From Rickettsia typhi (GTDB taxonomy: Bacteria; Pseudomonadota; Alphaproteobacteria; Rickettsiales; JABSSG01), in assembly GCA_945905715.1 (NCBI GenBank), contig CAMDPW010000012.1:1-39241 (forward strand): DNA of 39,241 nucleotides, in the 5' to 3' direction. The stretch's first letter is position 1. Each line of letters begins with the position of its first letter. Under the pieces are notes generated by a model. That model was not told where the DNA came from. It was given only the letters and a program-made list of their open reading frames with translations, and searched no databases. A program made the translations under genes and the position numbers. Of this stretch, positions 8,225 to 15,318 are shown piece after piece.

Positions 8225-8259
8225 TATATAACTAAATTAACCATTTTTTTAGTTATATA
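8225..8259. repeat. AT-rich 12-bp inverted repeat between rpiB and glyA
   Basis: TATATAACTAAA (8225-8236) is complementary to TTTAGTTATATA (8248-8259), with an 11-base loop. It lies just before the glyA start in transcript sense. The stem has little GC and no following U-run, so a terminator is unlikely; an operator or weak leader hairpin is possible. Confidence 0.5.
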
Positions 8260-8280
8260 ACAACTAACAGTTAAGAGCAA

Positions 8281-8709
8281 TTAGAATAATTTATCTAGCC
8301 GTTTTTGGTGTCTCCCTCCTTCAAATTTAGTAGCAAGAAAAATATTAAGACACTCGATTGCTTCGTGTTTTGTTGTATTGCTGGCAGCAAAAATTATAAC
8401 ATTTGCATCATTATGAAAACGCGCAAGTTTAGCGTATTCTTTATTCTGACAGAGTACTGCTCTAATTTTAGAATTTCTATTAGCAGCAATGCACATACCT
8501 ATTCCAGTTTTGCAAATTAAAATCCCTACTTGTTGCGCATTGCTTGCCACTGAATCTGCAACTAATTTTGCAAAATCTGGGTAGTCTACCGCCTCCTTAC
8601 TATTACAACCTAAATCTTTAACTAAATTATTTTGTTGCCGCAAATAAGTTACTATTTGCTCTTTTAATTCTATTCCTCCATGATCTGATGCAATTGCAAT
8701 ATTAGTCAT
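8281..8709 (-). CDS. rpiB: Ribose-5-phosphate isomerase B
   Basis: 142 residues, typical for RpiB (LacAB/RpiB family), which interconverts ribose 5-phosphate and ribulose 5-phosphate. Motifs: N-terminal IAIASDHGGIELK, NSKEAVDYPDFA, the active-site segment ILICKTGIGMCIAANR with the catalytic Cys and Thr, and the HNDANV block. The residue after the catalytic Cys is Lys (codon AAA) where the family normally has Gly (CGTGIG); this may alter the anion-binding loop. It is the first gene of the rpiB-glyA-nrdR run, divergent from nnrD with a 42-base gap that must hold both promoters. Confidence 0.93.
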   Translation of the reverse strand: MTNIAIASDHGGIELKEQIVTYLRQQNNLVKDLGCNSKEAVDYPDFAKLVADSVASNAQQVGILICKTGIGMCIAANRNSKIRAVLCQNKEYAKLARFHNDANVIIFAASNTTKHEAIECLNIFLATKFEGGRHQKRLDKLF

Positions 8710-8751
8710 ATTTTTATATTCTTAAAATTCGTAATTAATGATTGAATTCAA

Positions 8752-9579
8752 ATGTATTTTACCAACAAAGACTATATAAATCTACCTTATCATAACCCGA
8801 ACTCTAAAAAAGGCGATTTTGGTAAAGTAATGGTTGTAGGTGGCAGTCCAGATTATTACGGCTCTCCTATACTAACTGCTTGTGGGGCAGAATATTCTGG
8901 TGCAGACTTAATTACTCTATACTTACCTAAAGCATATAAAAATACTGCTAGAAATTATTCATTAAATTTTTTCTTAAAGAGCTTCAAAAAAAATACGCTC
9001 ACTGTAGCTGATACCAAAGAGATAATTGAAAATAGCGCACAAAACCATACTCTAGCTATTGGAAGTGGTATTGGTAAATCTAAAGAAAGTCAGCAAGCAG
9101 TACTAGACATACTATCACAAATCTCAATACCTGTAGTGATAGATGCTGAGGCATTATTTCCTGAAATTCTTCAAATCAAACCGTCTAATGCCAAATGGGT
9201 GGTCACTCCACATAAAACAGAATATAAGAGATTATTTGGTGTTGATTTTGATGAACAAGGATTATCTCTGCTAGCTAAACAATATGCAATAACTGTTTTA
9301 GTCAAAGGAAGAGTTGATTATATAGCGGACGAAATCGGCAATTTATTTACAAATTACACTGGCTGTGCAGAAATGAGGGTTGGTGGCACTGGTGATGTAC
9401 TGGCAGGCATCGCTGCTAGTTTTATTGCTCAAGGCAGTGGTCTTCATGAAGCTGCATGCGCTGCAGCTTATTACTGGGGAAAATGCGGAGAGATCATAAC
9501 TAAAACAAGACGATGTCTAACTGCCTATGATACAATAAAAAAATTCGGCAGTATTGTTAAGCAAATAAATGAAACATAG
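8752..9579 (+). CDS. nnrD: ADP-dependent NAD(P)H-hydrate dehydratase
   Basis: 275 residues of the YjeF C-terminal/carbohydrate-kinase-like fold. NnrD removes water from damaged S-NAD(P)H hydrate using ADP, restoring NAD(P)H. Visible motifs are GKVMVVGGSPDYYGSPILTA near the N-terminus, the LAIGSGIGKS segment, WVVTPHKTEYKRLFG, and the nucleotide-site signature GGTGDVLAGI. The epimerase domain (NnrE) fused to it in many bacteria is absent; an epimerase would have to be encoded elsewhere. It is divergent from rpiB, and the next gene starts 83 bases downstream. Confidence 0.93.
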   Translation: MYFTNKDYINLPYHNPNSKKGDFGKVMVVGGSPDYYGSPILTACGAEYSGADLITLYLPKAYKNTARNYSLNFFLKSFKKNTLTVADTKEIIENSAQNHTLAIGSGIGKSKESQQAVLDILSQISIPVVIDAEALFPEILQIKPSNAKWVVTPHKTEYKRLFGVDFDEQGLSLLAKQYAITVLVKGRVDYIADEIGNLFTNYTGCAEMRVGGTGDVLAGIAASFIAQGSGLHEAACAAAYYWGKCGEIITKTRRCLTAYDTIKKFGSIVKQINET

Positions 9580-9662
9580 GCTAGAATTCAAGATTACTTT
9601 TTATTATAGTGAAGCATTACTCAAGTTGTGAGACTTATTTTGATCTTTAAGCAAAAGAACTT

Positions 9663-10187
9663 ATGGCCATATTACAAATAGAATCGGGGGAAATTTTTAT
9701 ATCATCCATAGAAATTAACAAGATCATTGCCCCGCATAAAATTGGTGAATTTACACTTGAACCAGCTCTAAAAAATCTACTAGCATTTCCTATCAAAGCA
9801 ACTATCACTCAACAACTACGCGCACCAAAAACTCTAGATCAAGAATGGACGAAAAAAGGCTTAATTAAAACTGGGGGAGGATGTTTATGGCAAGGTGCAG
9901 ATGAGCGCTTAAAAAATAGAATCAACACAAGTATGCTTCCACATCTTGACTATGGTGATGAGGCGCATGTATGTTTTGCTGGTGGGCTTATCATTTATTT
10001 TCTGATCGCAAATACTCAGATGGCTTTAATTATGCAACCACAAAACTGGATTTTTATCAAACAAGGATTGCCGGTATGGGCGAAACCGACTAACGATTAT
10101 TTTTTAACTTTTATAAGTTATCATGGCGACATGCGTGACCAAATTGAAAAAAAATATGTTAACATTATTGATAGACACGTGTTATAA
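9663..10187 (+). CDS. Conserved-looking hypothetical protein
   Basis: 174 residues, unrecognised. There is no signal peptide; one hydrophobic stretch lies near residues 105-122 (CFAGGLIIYFLIANTQMALI), which could be a buried strand-helix or a single membrane segment. Distinct parts are APHKIGEFTLEPALKNL, LDQEWTKKGLIKTGGGCLW and WAKPTNDYFLTFISYHGDM. The coding sequence has no internal stops and normal local codon use, so I take it as real. It follows nnrD on the same strand by 83 bases and converges on the ankyrin gene. No function is proposed. Confidence 0.75.
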   Translation: MAILQIESGEIFISSIEINKIIAPHKIGEFTLEPALKNLLAFPIKATITQQLRAPKTLDQEWTKKGLIKTGGGCLWQGADERLKNRINTSMLPHLDYGDEAHVCFAGGLIIYFLIANTQMALIMQPQNWIFIKQGLPVWAKPTNDYFLTFISYHGDMRDQIEKKYVNIIDRHVL

Positions 10188-10246
10188 AGTAGCAATCATT
10201 TAAAAAAATATATAGTTTATATAGTAGAAGAAAGTGTAAATGTTTA

Positions 10247-11131
10247 TTATGCACGCTTAAAACTAAGTAGGTAATTATACATTTCCTTATTATTGTTCAT
10301 TGAGGCGTAATCCATGGAGGTTTTACCAAATCCATCCTGATGATTTATATCGCCACCATTGTCCAGTAGAATCTTAACTGCTTCAATATTATTTGTACGA
10401 GCTGCAATATTAATTGGCTGCGCTTTGTATTTGTTTTCTTCACTTAGATTAGCCCCGCGGTATATTAACATATACACAATATCATTACTACCGTGCAAAA
10501 TGGCGTAAGATAATAAACCGTATCCTTCGTTGTTTTGAATTGTAAACAAAAAATTATAGTTATCTAATAAAACACGCAAAACATTAATATCGCCAGTAGC
10601 AATAGCTTCATAAGCCCAGCCCACAACCTCTGACATATAAATAGGTTTAGCTAAATGAGAATTTAACTCATTAAACATTTCGCTAGGTATGTATTCAGTT
10701 TTAAAGTTTATTTGAAGGAAATGATTAATATCATTACTATTACCGTGATTAAGTGGTTTTATGCTGGCTATAATACTATACAATCTAGGATCAAAACGCT
10801 CAGAAACAACTGAATAAGTGCCAATATAGCTAGCAGAACCATGTAAACTGCTATTATAAAATAGAACTGATTCTAATAATAATACATTCTCGTTATAGTT
10901 TTGCAATCTGGCATTATGGTTACTATCGACGGTTGCGATCGTCTCGCTTGAGTCAGAATTTACTTTTATCGCTCTAATGGCAGCAGATTGCGTTGATATC
11001 GAAGTATCTCGAGGGACAGCTGTCACTGAAGAAAGAAAAGGCAACACTGGTGGGGACGCCTCGTCAGCTTTTACGTAACTACAATTCAAAAACGCCAAGA
11101 AAATCAAAAATGTACTTAGTAATTTTTGCAT
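10247..11131 (-). CDS. Secreted ankyrin-repeat protein
   Basis: 294 residues from the ATG at 11131. An in-frame GTG at 11158 would add 9 residues before the signal peptide, so I prefer the ATG. MQKLLSTFLIFLAFLNCSYVKA followed by DE reads as a Sec signal peptide. The middle is low in motifs. The C-terminal third has about three to four ankyrin repeats: NNEGYGLLSYAILHGSNDI, AQPINIAARTNNIEAVKILL and DNGGDINHQDGFGKTSMDYA. Ankyrin proteins of Rickettsiales often bind host proteins, but this one has a classical export signal and may act in the periplasm or at the surface. It is the last gene of the tolC-popZ-peptide run; whether it is co-transcribed is not certain. Confidence 0.85.
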   Translation of the reverse strand: MQKLLSTFLIFLAFLNCSYVKADEASPPVLPFLSSVTAVPRDTSISTQSAAIRAIKVNSDSSETIATVDSNHNARLQNYNENVLLLESVLFYNSSLHGSASYIGTYSVVSERFDPRLYSIIASIKPLNHGNSNDINHFLQINFKTEYIPSEMFNELNSHLAKPIYMSEVVGWAYEAIATGDINVLRVLLDNYNFLFTIQNNEGYGLLSYAILHGSNDIVYMLIYRGANLSEENKYKAQPINIAARTNNIEAVKILLDNGGDINHQDGFGKTSMDYASMNNNKEMYNYLLSFKRA

Positions 11132-11191
11132 TTTTAAATCGTAATATCTGAGGGTCACTCCACCAATATCGAATTACAGAACTAAAATTAA

Positions 11192-11362
11192 TTAGTTAAC
11201 TGAACTATCAGCAGACTCATCAGCATCAACTGTTGCATTTGAAGAGGTAGTTGAATTTGCTGCTGAAGCAGTCGCTCCATTTGCCGGCATCGTTGCATCA
11301 GCTGCATGTGCTAATTTTGCAACGAACAATAAGACTAATGCAATTTTTACTATAGTTTTCAT
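11192..11362 (-). CDS. Tiny secreted low-complexity peptide
   Basis: 56 residues if it starts at the ATG at 11362. I choose this start because AGGAAG, overlapping the alternative ATG at 11377, lies 7 bases upstream as a good ribosome-binding site. MKTIVKIALVLLFVAKLAHA is a clear signal peptide with an AHA cleavage site. The mature part is about 36 residues of Ala, Ser, Thr and Asn ending in an acidic stretch (ATVDADESADSSVN). No family is recognised. It lies between the popZ-like gene (24 bases from its stop) and the ankyrin gene; both neighbours on the downstream side are secreted, which suggests an envelope role. Confidence 0.65.
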   Translation of the reverse strand: MKTIVKIALVLLFVAKLAHAADATMPANGATASAANSTTSSNATVDADESADSSVN

Positions 11363-11386
11363 AATTATCTTCCTCATAAATTATTG

Positions 11387-11875
11387 TTAGCAAGATCTAG
11401 TTTTTAAAACTAAATCCTTAATTTCCTTATTAAGAATCTCCCTGACAATTGGCGGTAAATTTTTATTTAGCCAATCCTGTACGTAAGGTTTAACAACATC
11501 AACAGCCAACGCATGTAATTGATCCGCTGACCATTGCTCATTAAACGATTTTACACGAAGTATCTGGTCAACAAAATCAGTAATATCTTTTGTAGACTCA
11601 GCAATCACCTCGTCAGAAAGCAACTTCTCAGTAATCACACTATCAGATATTATTTTATTAGACAACTGAATTTGTTTAGAGCTGGTTATATTACAATCTT
11701 TTTTTAGATTATGTATAGTGCCATCATCTTGAATAATATTGGTTAATTCTAGCAGATCGTAATTGTTGTGGTCATTGGGCGGAGAATTAGTGCTTGCGTT
11801 ACTTTGTTTAATAGCGCTACGAATATTATCTAATATATCATCAATAGATTGTACGTGATTTTTGTTATCTAACAT
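11387..11875 (-). CDS. popZ: DUF2497/PopZ-type polar organising protein
   Basis: 162 residues with the PopZ layout: a short N-terminal helix (QSIDDILDNIRSAIKQ, comparable with the SIEEILASIRR-type motif), a variable acidic and polar linker, and a conserved C-terminal helical region (VVKPYVQDWLNKNLPPIVRE, then ILNKEIKDLV). In Caulobacter, PopZ forms a polar matrix that anchors centromere and signalling proteins; the C-terminal helices drive oligomerisation. It lies directly downstream of tolC (12-base gap), an arrangement I recall for DUF2497 genes in other alphaproteobacteria. The linker is shorter than in Caulobacter and less proline-rich. Polar function here is inferred from family. Confidence 0.72.
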   Translation of the reverse strand: MLDNKNHVQSIDDILDNIRSAIKQSNASTNSPPNDHNNYDLLELTNIIQDDGTIHNLKKDCNITSSKQIQLSNKIISDSVITEKLLSDEVIAESTKDITDFVDQILRVKSFNEQWSADQLHALAVDVVKPYVQDWLNKNLPPIVREILNKEIKDLVLKTRSC

Positions 11876-11887
11876 AAATTTTTACTA

Positions 11888-13243
11888 CTAGAAGGCTCCG
11901 ATTAATTCCCATCTAATTTTATTGTAATTTTGTAAAGGATCATAAAATTTTACTTTCAAAGCTAGTTCTTTTGCAGTTAATTCACCGATTGCAGATTTTA
12001 ACTTGTAACGTGTTGAAATATTAGTTACCTTAGCTGAAACCAAATTTATATCTGCATCAAAATATCCATTTTGTGCAAAAATAACGTCAACTGTTGAGCG
12101 CGTTCCAGCTTTTTCTTCTTCTTTCATTCCTTCGTAAGCGATTTCTGCTGATTTTACAGCATCTTCATAAGCATGCATAGCGGCTTTGCTAATTTCATAG
12201 TTTTGCCAAGATTGTACTGCTTTCTCAATAATTTCTTGTTTACTCCTTAAAGCAACATACTTAGAGGACTGAGCTGTACGCTTGGATAGCCTGAGTTTAG
12301 ACCACTGTGAACTATTAAACACAGGCACGTTTAAGGTAAGCGCAGTGATATTATCAATGCTATCAGGAGATCCGATATCGCCGCTATTCTTTCTCCAGGT
12401 ATATGACAAATCAACTGAAGGCAATAGTGATGTGCGCTCCACTTCTATACTCTGATCAGCAGCTTTATACTTCTGCTCACTAGCAATTAAAACTGGATTT
12501 TTCTTAAGAGCAATATCGGTGGCTTCATCAACACTTTGTGGCACTGACATACTAACAAGTGGTAATTTAACGTGTTCTGGCTCAACCGTAACTACAGAAA
12601 AAAAGTTTGCTTTTGCACTAACTAGATCGCCTCTAGCTTTAATTCTTGCGGCAATACTATTAGAGTAGCTAGATCTTGCTTGAGCAACATCGGTCTTAGT
12701 TTTTTCACCTACTTTGTATCTCGCCTCTTCGGCTTCTAGAGATTTTCTTAGAGCTATAACCTTCTTTTCATATATATCTAGCTGCATTTGTGCTTTTGCT
12801 ACACCTAAATAAGATTCAACAGCAGATAACAAAATTTGTTGTTCGTAATATAGTAAAGTTGCACGTGCTTGCTCAATTGTATACTTAGCCCTCCTAATAC
12901 CTGCAATACTACCTCCGCTATTAAATAAATTTTGCTTTATGACTATAGCGCTTGCTATCTGTGAACGAGACTGCGCAATTGGTGGACTCTGACCTTGGGA
13001 AGCTACTGGCTTACTGTCCGAGTCTGATATAGATCTACCAGCATTAATTTGTGGTAAAAAAGTAGATAGTGCTAGCATTATTTCTTCATCAGCAACCTTT
13101 AAATCTTCTCTTTTTGATTTTAATTCATGGTTATTCTCATACGTGATGGCTAGAACCTCATCCAATGTCTGCGCTATAGCAAAATTAGACAAAGCAAATA
13201 AAGCAAACAAAGCCCCAATTATATTTTTTTTAATCATCATCAT
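11888..13243 (-). CDS. tolC: TolC-family outer-membrane efflux/secretion channel
   Basis: 451 residues. TolC trimers form the outer-membrane and periplasmic tunnel for type I secretion and drug efflux. There is a signal peptide (MMMIKKNIIGALFALFALSN...AIA) followed by the typical opening LDEVLAITYENNHELKSKR. The two halves each repeat the OEP pattern: long coiled-coil helices (YEQQILLSAVESYLGVAKAQ, VGEKTKTDVAQARSSY) and, in the second half, SLLPSVDLSYTWR and AGTRSTVDVIFAQN. Three ATG codons open the gene; the first is used here. No inner-membrane ABC protein or HlyD adaptor is in the window. It heads a run with the popZ-like, peptide and ankyrin genes. Confidence 0.92.
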   Translation of the reverse strand: MMMIKKNIIGALFALFALSNFAIAQTLDEVLAITYENNHELKSKREDLKVADEEIMLALSTFLPQINAGRSISDSDSKPVASQGQSPPIAQSRSQIASAIVIKQNLFNSGGSIAGIRRAKYTIEQARATLLYYEQQILLSAVESYLGVAKAQMQLDIYEKKVIALRKSLEAEEARYKVGEKTKTDVAQARSSYSNSIAARIKARGDLVSAKANFFSVVTVEPEHVKLPLVSMSVPQSVDEATDIALKKNPVLIASEQKYKAADQSIEVERTSLLPSVDLSYTWRKNSGDIGSPDSIDNITALTLNVPVFNSSQWSKLRLSKRTAQSSKYVALRSKQEIIEKAVQSWQNYEISKAAMHAYEDAVKSAEIAYEGMKEEEKAGTRSTVDVIFAQNGYFDADINLVSAKVTNISTRYKLKSAIGELTAKELALKVKFYDPLQNYNKIRWELIGAF

Positions 13244-13322
13244 ATTAACGTAAAATTATTCACTCGTTTAGAATAGCATTTAAGCAATTATTTGTAAATT
13301 AATTAAAAGATTAATATAATTC

Positions 13323-13351
13323 TTGAAAATTTGCTAATATCTGGTTAATAA
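13323..13351 (+). promoter_or_regulatory. Putative sigma70 promoter for tRNA-Cys
   Basis: TTGAAA (13323-13328), a 17-base spacer and TAATAA (13346-13351) end 14 bases before the first tRNA base. Spacing and boxes are near-ideal, and the position fits initiation just ahead of the mature 5' end. Confidence 0.6.
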
Positions 13352-13365
13352 TACGTATCTTAGCT

Positions 13366-13439
13366 GGCTGGGTAGCAAAGTGGTAATGCAGCGGACTGCA
13401 AATCCGCTATCGCCGGTTCGATTCCGGCCCCGGCCTCCA
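13366..13439 (+). tRNA. tRNA-Cys (GCA anticodon)
   Basis: Acceptor GGCTGGG pairs with CCCGGCC (one G-U). The D-arm is GCAAAGTGGTAATGC, the anticodon stem-loop CGGACTGCAAATCCG carries GCA, the T-arm is CCGGTTCGATTCCGG, the discriminator is T, and CCA is encoded at 13437-13439. Confidence 0.96.
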
Positions 13440-13529
13440 TATGGCAAGAAAATATAATCTTCCAGCGCTTTAAATTAAACAGATTAGTTTACGCTAAACC
13501 TGATCTGAACTTATAAGTAACTAAGAGAC

Positions 13530-13589
13530 ATGAATCCAGAAAATCAAGTTTTCTCTGATTATACAAATAATGACCAGATGAGATCATGA
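13530..13589 (+). other. Possible 19-residue upstream ORF coupled to xerD
   Basis: An ATG at 13530, preceded by AAGAG, opens a 19-codon frame (MNPENQVFSDYTNNDQMRS) whose TGA overlaps the xerD ATG as ATGA. It could couple translation or be chance. Nothing else supports it. Confidence 0.25.
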
Positions 13590-14515
13590 GCAAAGATATA
13601 GATTACATAGAATCTTTCCTTGAAATGATGGCCGTAGAAAGAAATGCTGCTAATAATACCAGTATCTCTTACAAGAATGATATTACAGATTACAGTTTAT
13701 TCTGTCGTAAATTAGACCAGACTATAATTAAAAGTGATACTGAGCATATACGAGCATATATCAGATATTTATCACAACAACAATTTGATACCAAAACTAT
13801 TGCTCGCCGAGTTTCTGCATTGAGACAGCTGTATCAGTTCTTATTTGTTGAAAATGTTATTACTGATAATCCTATATTAAATGTCGATACTCCTAAAGCA
13901 AGAAAAGTACTCCCCGGAGTTTTAAGCGAGCAAGAAATTAATAGCCTATTAGAAACTAGCTATAAAAATTCATCCCCGGAGGGACTAAGACTAACTGCCA
14001 TGCTTGAGATGTTATATGCCTCTGGCATGAGAGTGTCTGAGTTGGTTACGCTTAAAATTACGGCTCTACAAAATATAAATGATAGTTACAACCTAAAAGC
14101 ATATATGATTATTAAGGGTAAAGGTGATAAGGAACGACTGGTCATAATTCATAATAAAGCTTTGGATGCTGTAAAAAATTACCTAAGCCAAATACATTTA
14201 TTGACAGATGATAAAAATGTAAAATGGCTATTTCCTTCTAAGGCTTCTGGTGATGGCCACATTACTCGTCAATATCTTGGTAAGTTATTAAAGAAGCTAG
14301 CAATAAATTGCGATATTGATCCCTGTAAATTATCTCCTCACAAAATACGACATTCTTTTGCCACTCATCTATTAAACCATGGAGCTGATTTAAGGGTGAT
14401 ACAAGAGCTACTTGGGCACAAAGATATTTGCACTACTCAAATCTACACTCACGTTTCAAATGACCGACTAAAATCAGTAGTATACAATATGCATCCATTA
14501 GCTAAAAATAAATAA
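13586..14515 (+). CDS. xerD: Tyrosine recombinase XerD
   Basis: 309 residues. XerD with XerC resolves chromosome dimers at dif during division. The N-terminal SAM-like domain (about 1-95) has IARRVSALRQLYQFLFVENV. The catalytic domain carries YASGMRVSELV (first Arg), IIKGKGDKERLV (Lys), SPHKIRHSFATHLLNHGADL (HxxR), LLGHKDICTTQIYTHV (His and the nucleophile Tyr). XerD rather than XerC is chosen from the start (IESFLEMMAVERNAANNTS) and the NPILNVDTPKARKVLPGVLS block, which match XerD better. There is no adjacent integrase-type excision context, so it is a core gene and not a phage integrase. Confidence 0.9.
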   Translation: MSKDIDYIESFLEMMAVERNAANNTSISYKNDITDYSLFCRKLDQTIIKSDTEHIRAYIRYLSQQQFDTKTIARRVSALRQLYQFLFVENVITDNPILNVDTPKARKVLPGVLSEQEINSLLETSYKNSSPEGLRLTAMLEMLYASGMRVSELVTLKITALQNINDSYNLKAYMIIKGKGDKERLVIIHNKALDAVKNYLSQIHLLTDDKNVKWLFPSKASGDGHITRQYLGKLLKKLAINCDIDPCKLSPHKIRHSFATHLLNHGADLRVIQELLGHKDICTTQIYTHVSNDRLKSVVYNMHPLAKNK

Positions 14516-14756
14516 TTCAAGACTTTGTATCAATCAATAAACTTTGGCTACCGAGAACTGTTACAATTAATAAAGTTAGTGTTGTAACGTTTATTAAAAA
14601 AATAAGCACTATTAACTATCTTACAATCAACTAGCGACATTCAATAAGATAAGGTGTATCTCTAGAGGAATTGTTGATCATGGACACACTCTGTCAATAT
14701 CTACATACCACAAATGAATCAGTAGGCTTGCGCTGATTTTTTTGCTGAATTGGCCG
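14516..14756. other. Intergenic gap between convergent xerD and ssb
   Basis: No normal gene is visible. A short frame at 14680-14736 (18 residues, MDTLCQYLHTTNESVGLR) has AGAGGA about 10 bases upstream. It ends in a weak hairpin, AATCAG (14717-14722) with CTGATT (14733-14738), followed by a T-run to 14743. This could be a terminator for plus-strand transcription from xerD or for a small RNA. Confidence 0.4.
14717..14743 (+). terminator. Weak intrinsic terminator candidate downstream of xerD
   Basis: A 6-bp stem AATCAG/CTGATT with a 10-base loop runs into seven T. The stem is short and AT-rich, so termination strength is doubtful, but position and orientation suit transcripts arriving from xerD and facing ssb. 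Confidence 0.35.
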
Positions 14757-15209
14757 CTAGAAAGGAATTTCATCGTCTAAATCTTCCATCAAAAAATCAC
14801 CAGGGGAGCTTTTATCTTTGGATCTTTCGGTCTCAACAACAGCTTCTGCACCACCATGTCTACTGTCAAGCATGGCTAAACTACTATTAAAACCTTGCAT
14901 CACTATTTCAGTTGTATAGCGCTCAACACCAGCATTGTCAGTCCATTTTCTGGTTTGCAAACTGCCTTCTAAAAACAATTTAGAGCCTTTTTTAACATAA
15001 TTCTTTACAACATTGACCAACCCTTCGGAAAAAATCACTATACGATGCCATTCTGTTTTTTCACGCTTATCACCTGTAGTTTTATCACGCCAAGTTTCAG
15101 AGGTGGCGAGTACAAGATTAGCGATTTCTTTGCCATCTTGCGTAGTTCTGATTTCAGGATCCTTACCTACATTTCCAATAAGCATTACTTTATTTAAGCT
15201 ACCTGCCAT
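14757..15209 (-). CDS. ssb: Single-stranded DNA-binding protein
   Basis: 150 residues. The N-terminal OB fold (about 1-110) is standard: MAGSLNKVMLIGNVGKDPEI, ATSETWRDKTTGDKREKTEW, GSKLFLEGSLQTRKWTDNAG. A short flexible linker leads to the acidic tail DLDDEIPF, which recruits replication and repair partners. SSB coats single-stranded DNA in replication, recombination and repair. It is divergent from uvrA with a gap of 109 bases; this ssb-uvrA head-to-head pairing is widespread in proteobacteria. Confidence 0.97.
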   Translation of the reverse strand: MAGSLNKVMLIGNVGKDPEIRTTQDGKEIANLVLATSETWRDKTTGDKREKTEWHRIVIFSEGLVNVVKNYVKKGSKLFLEGSLQTRKWTDNAGVERYTTEIVMQGFNSSLAMLDSRHGGAEAVVETERSKDKSSPGDFLMEDLDDEIPF

Positions 15210-15318
15210 TTTTTACCTCATTTCACTCAATTATTGAAAAAAACCTTTTTATATTGCTATTAACACCATATAATATGTACAAAATATGTAAATCAAAAAA
15301 AACAAAGTAACACAGCTT

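Noticed and set aside
8225-8259. Intrinsic terminator between rpiB and glyA
   Set aside because: The stem is almost all AT and lacks a following U-run in the direction of transcription.
13586-14515. Phage or island integrase
   Set aside because: Sequence blocks match core XerD and there are no phage genes or attachment repeats nearby.
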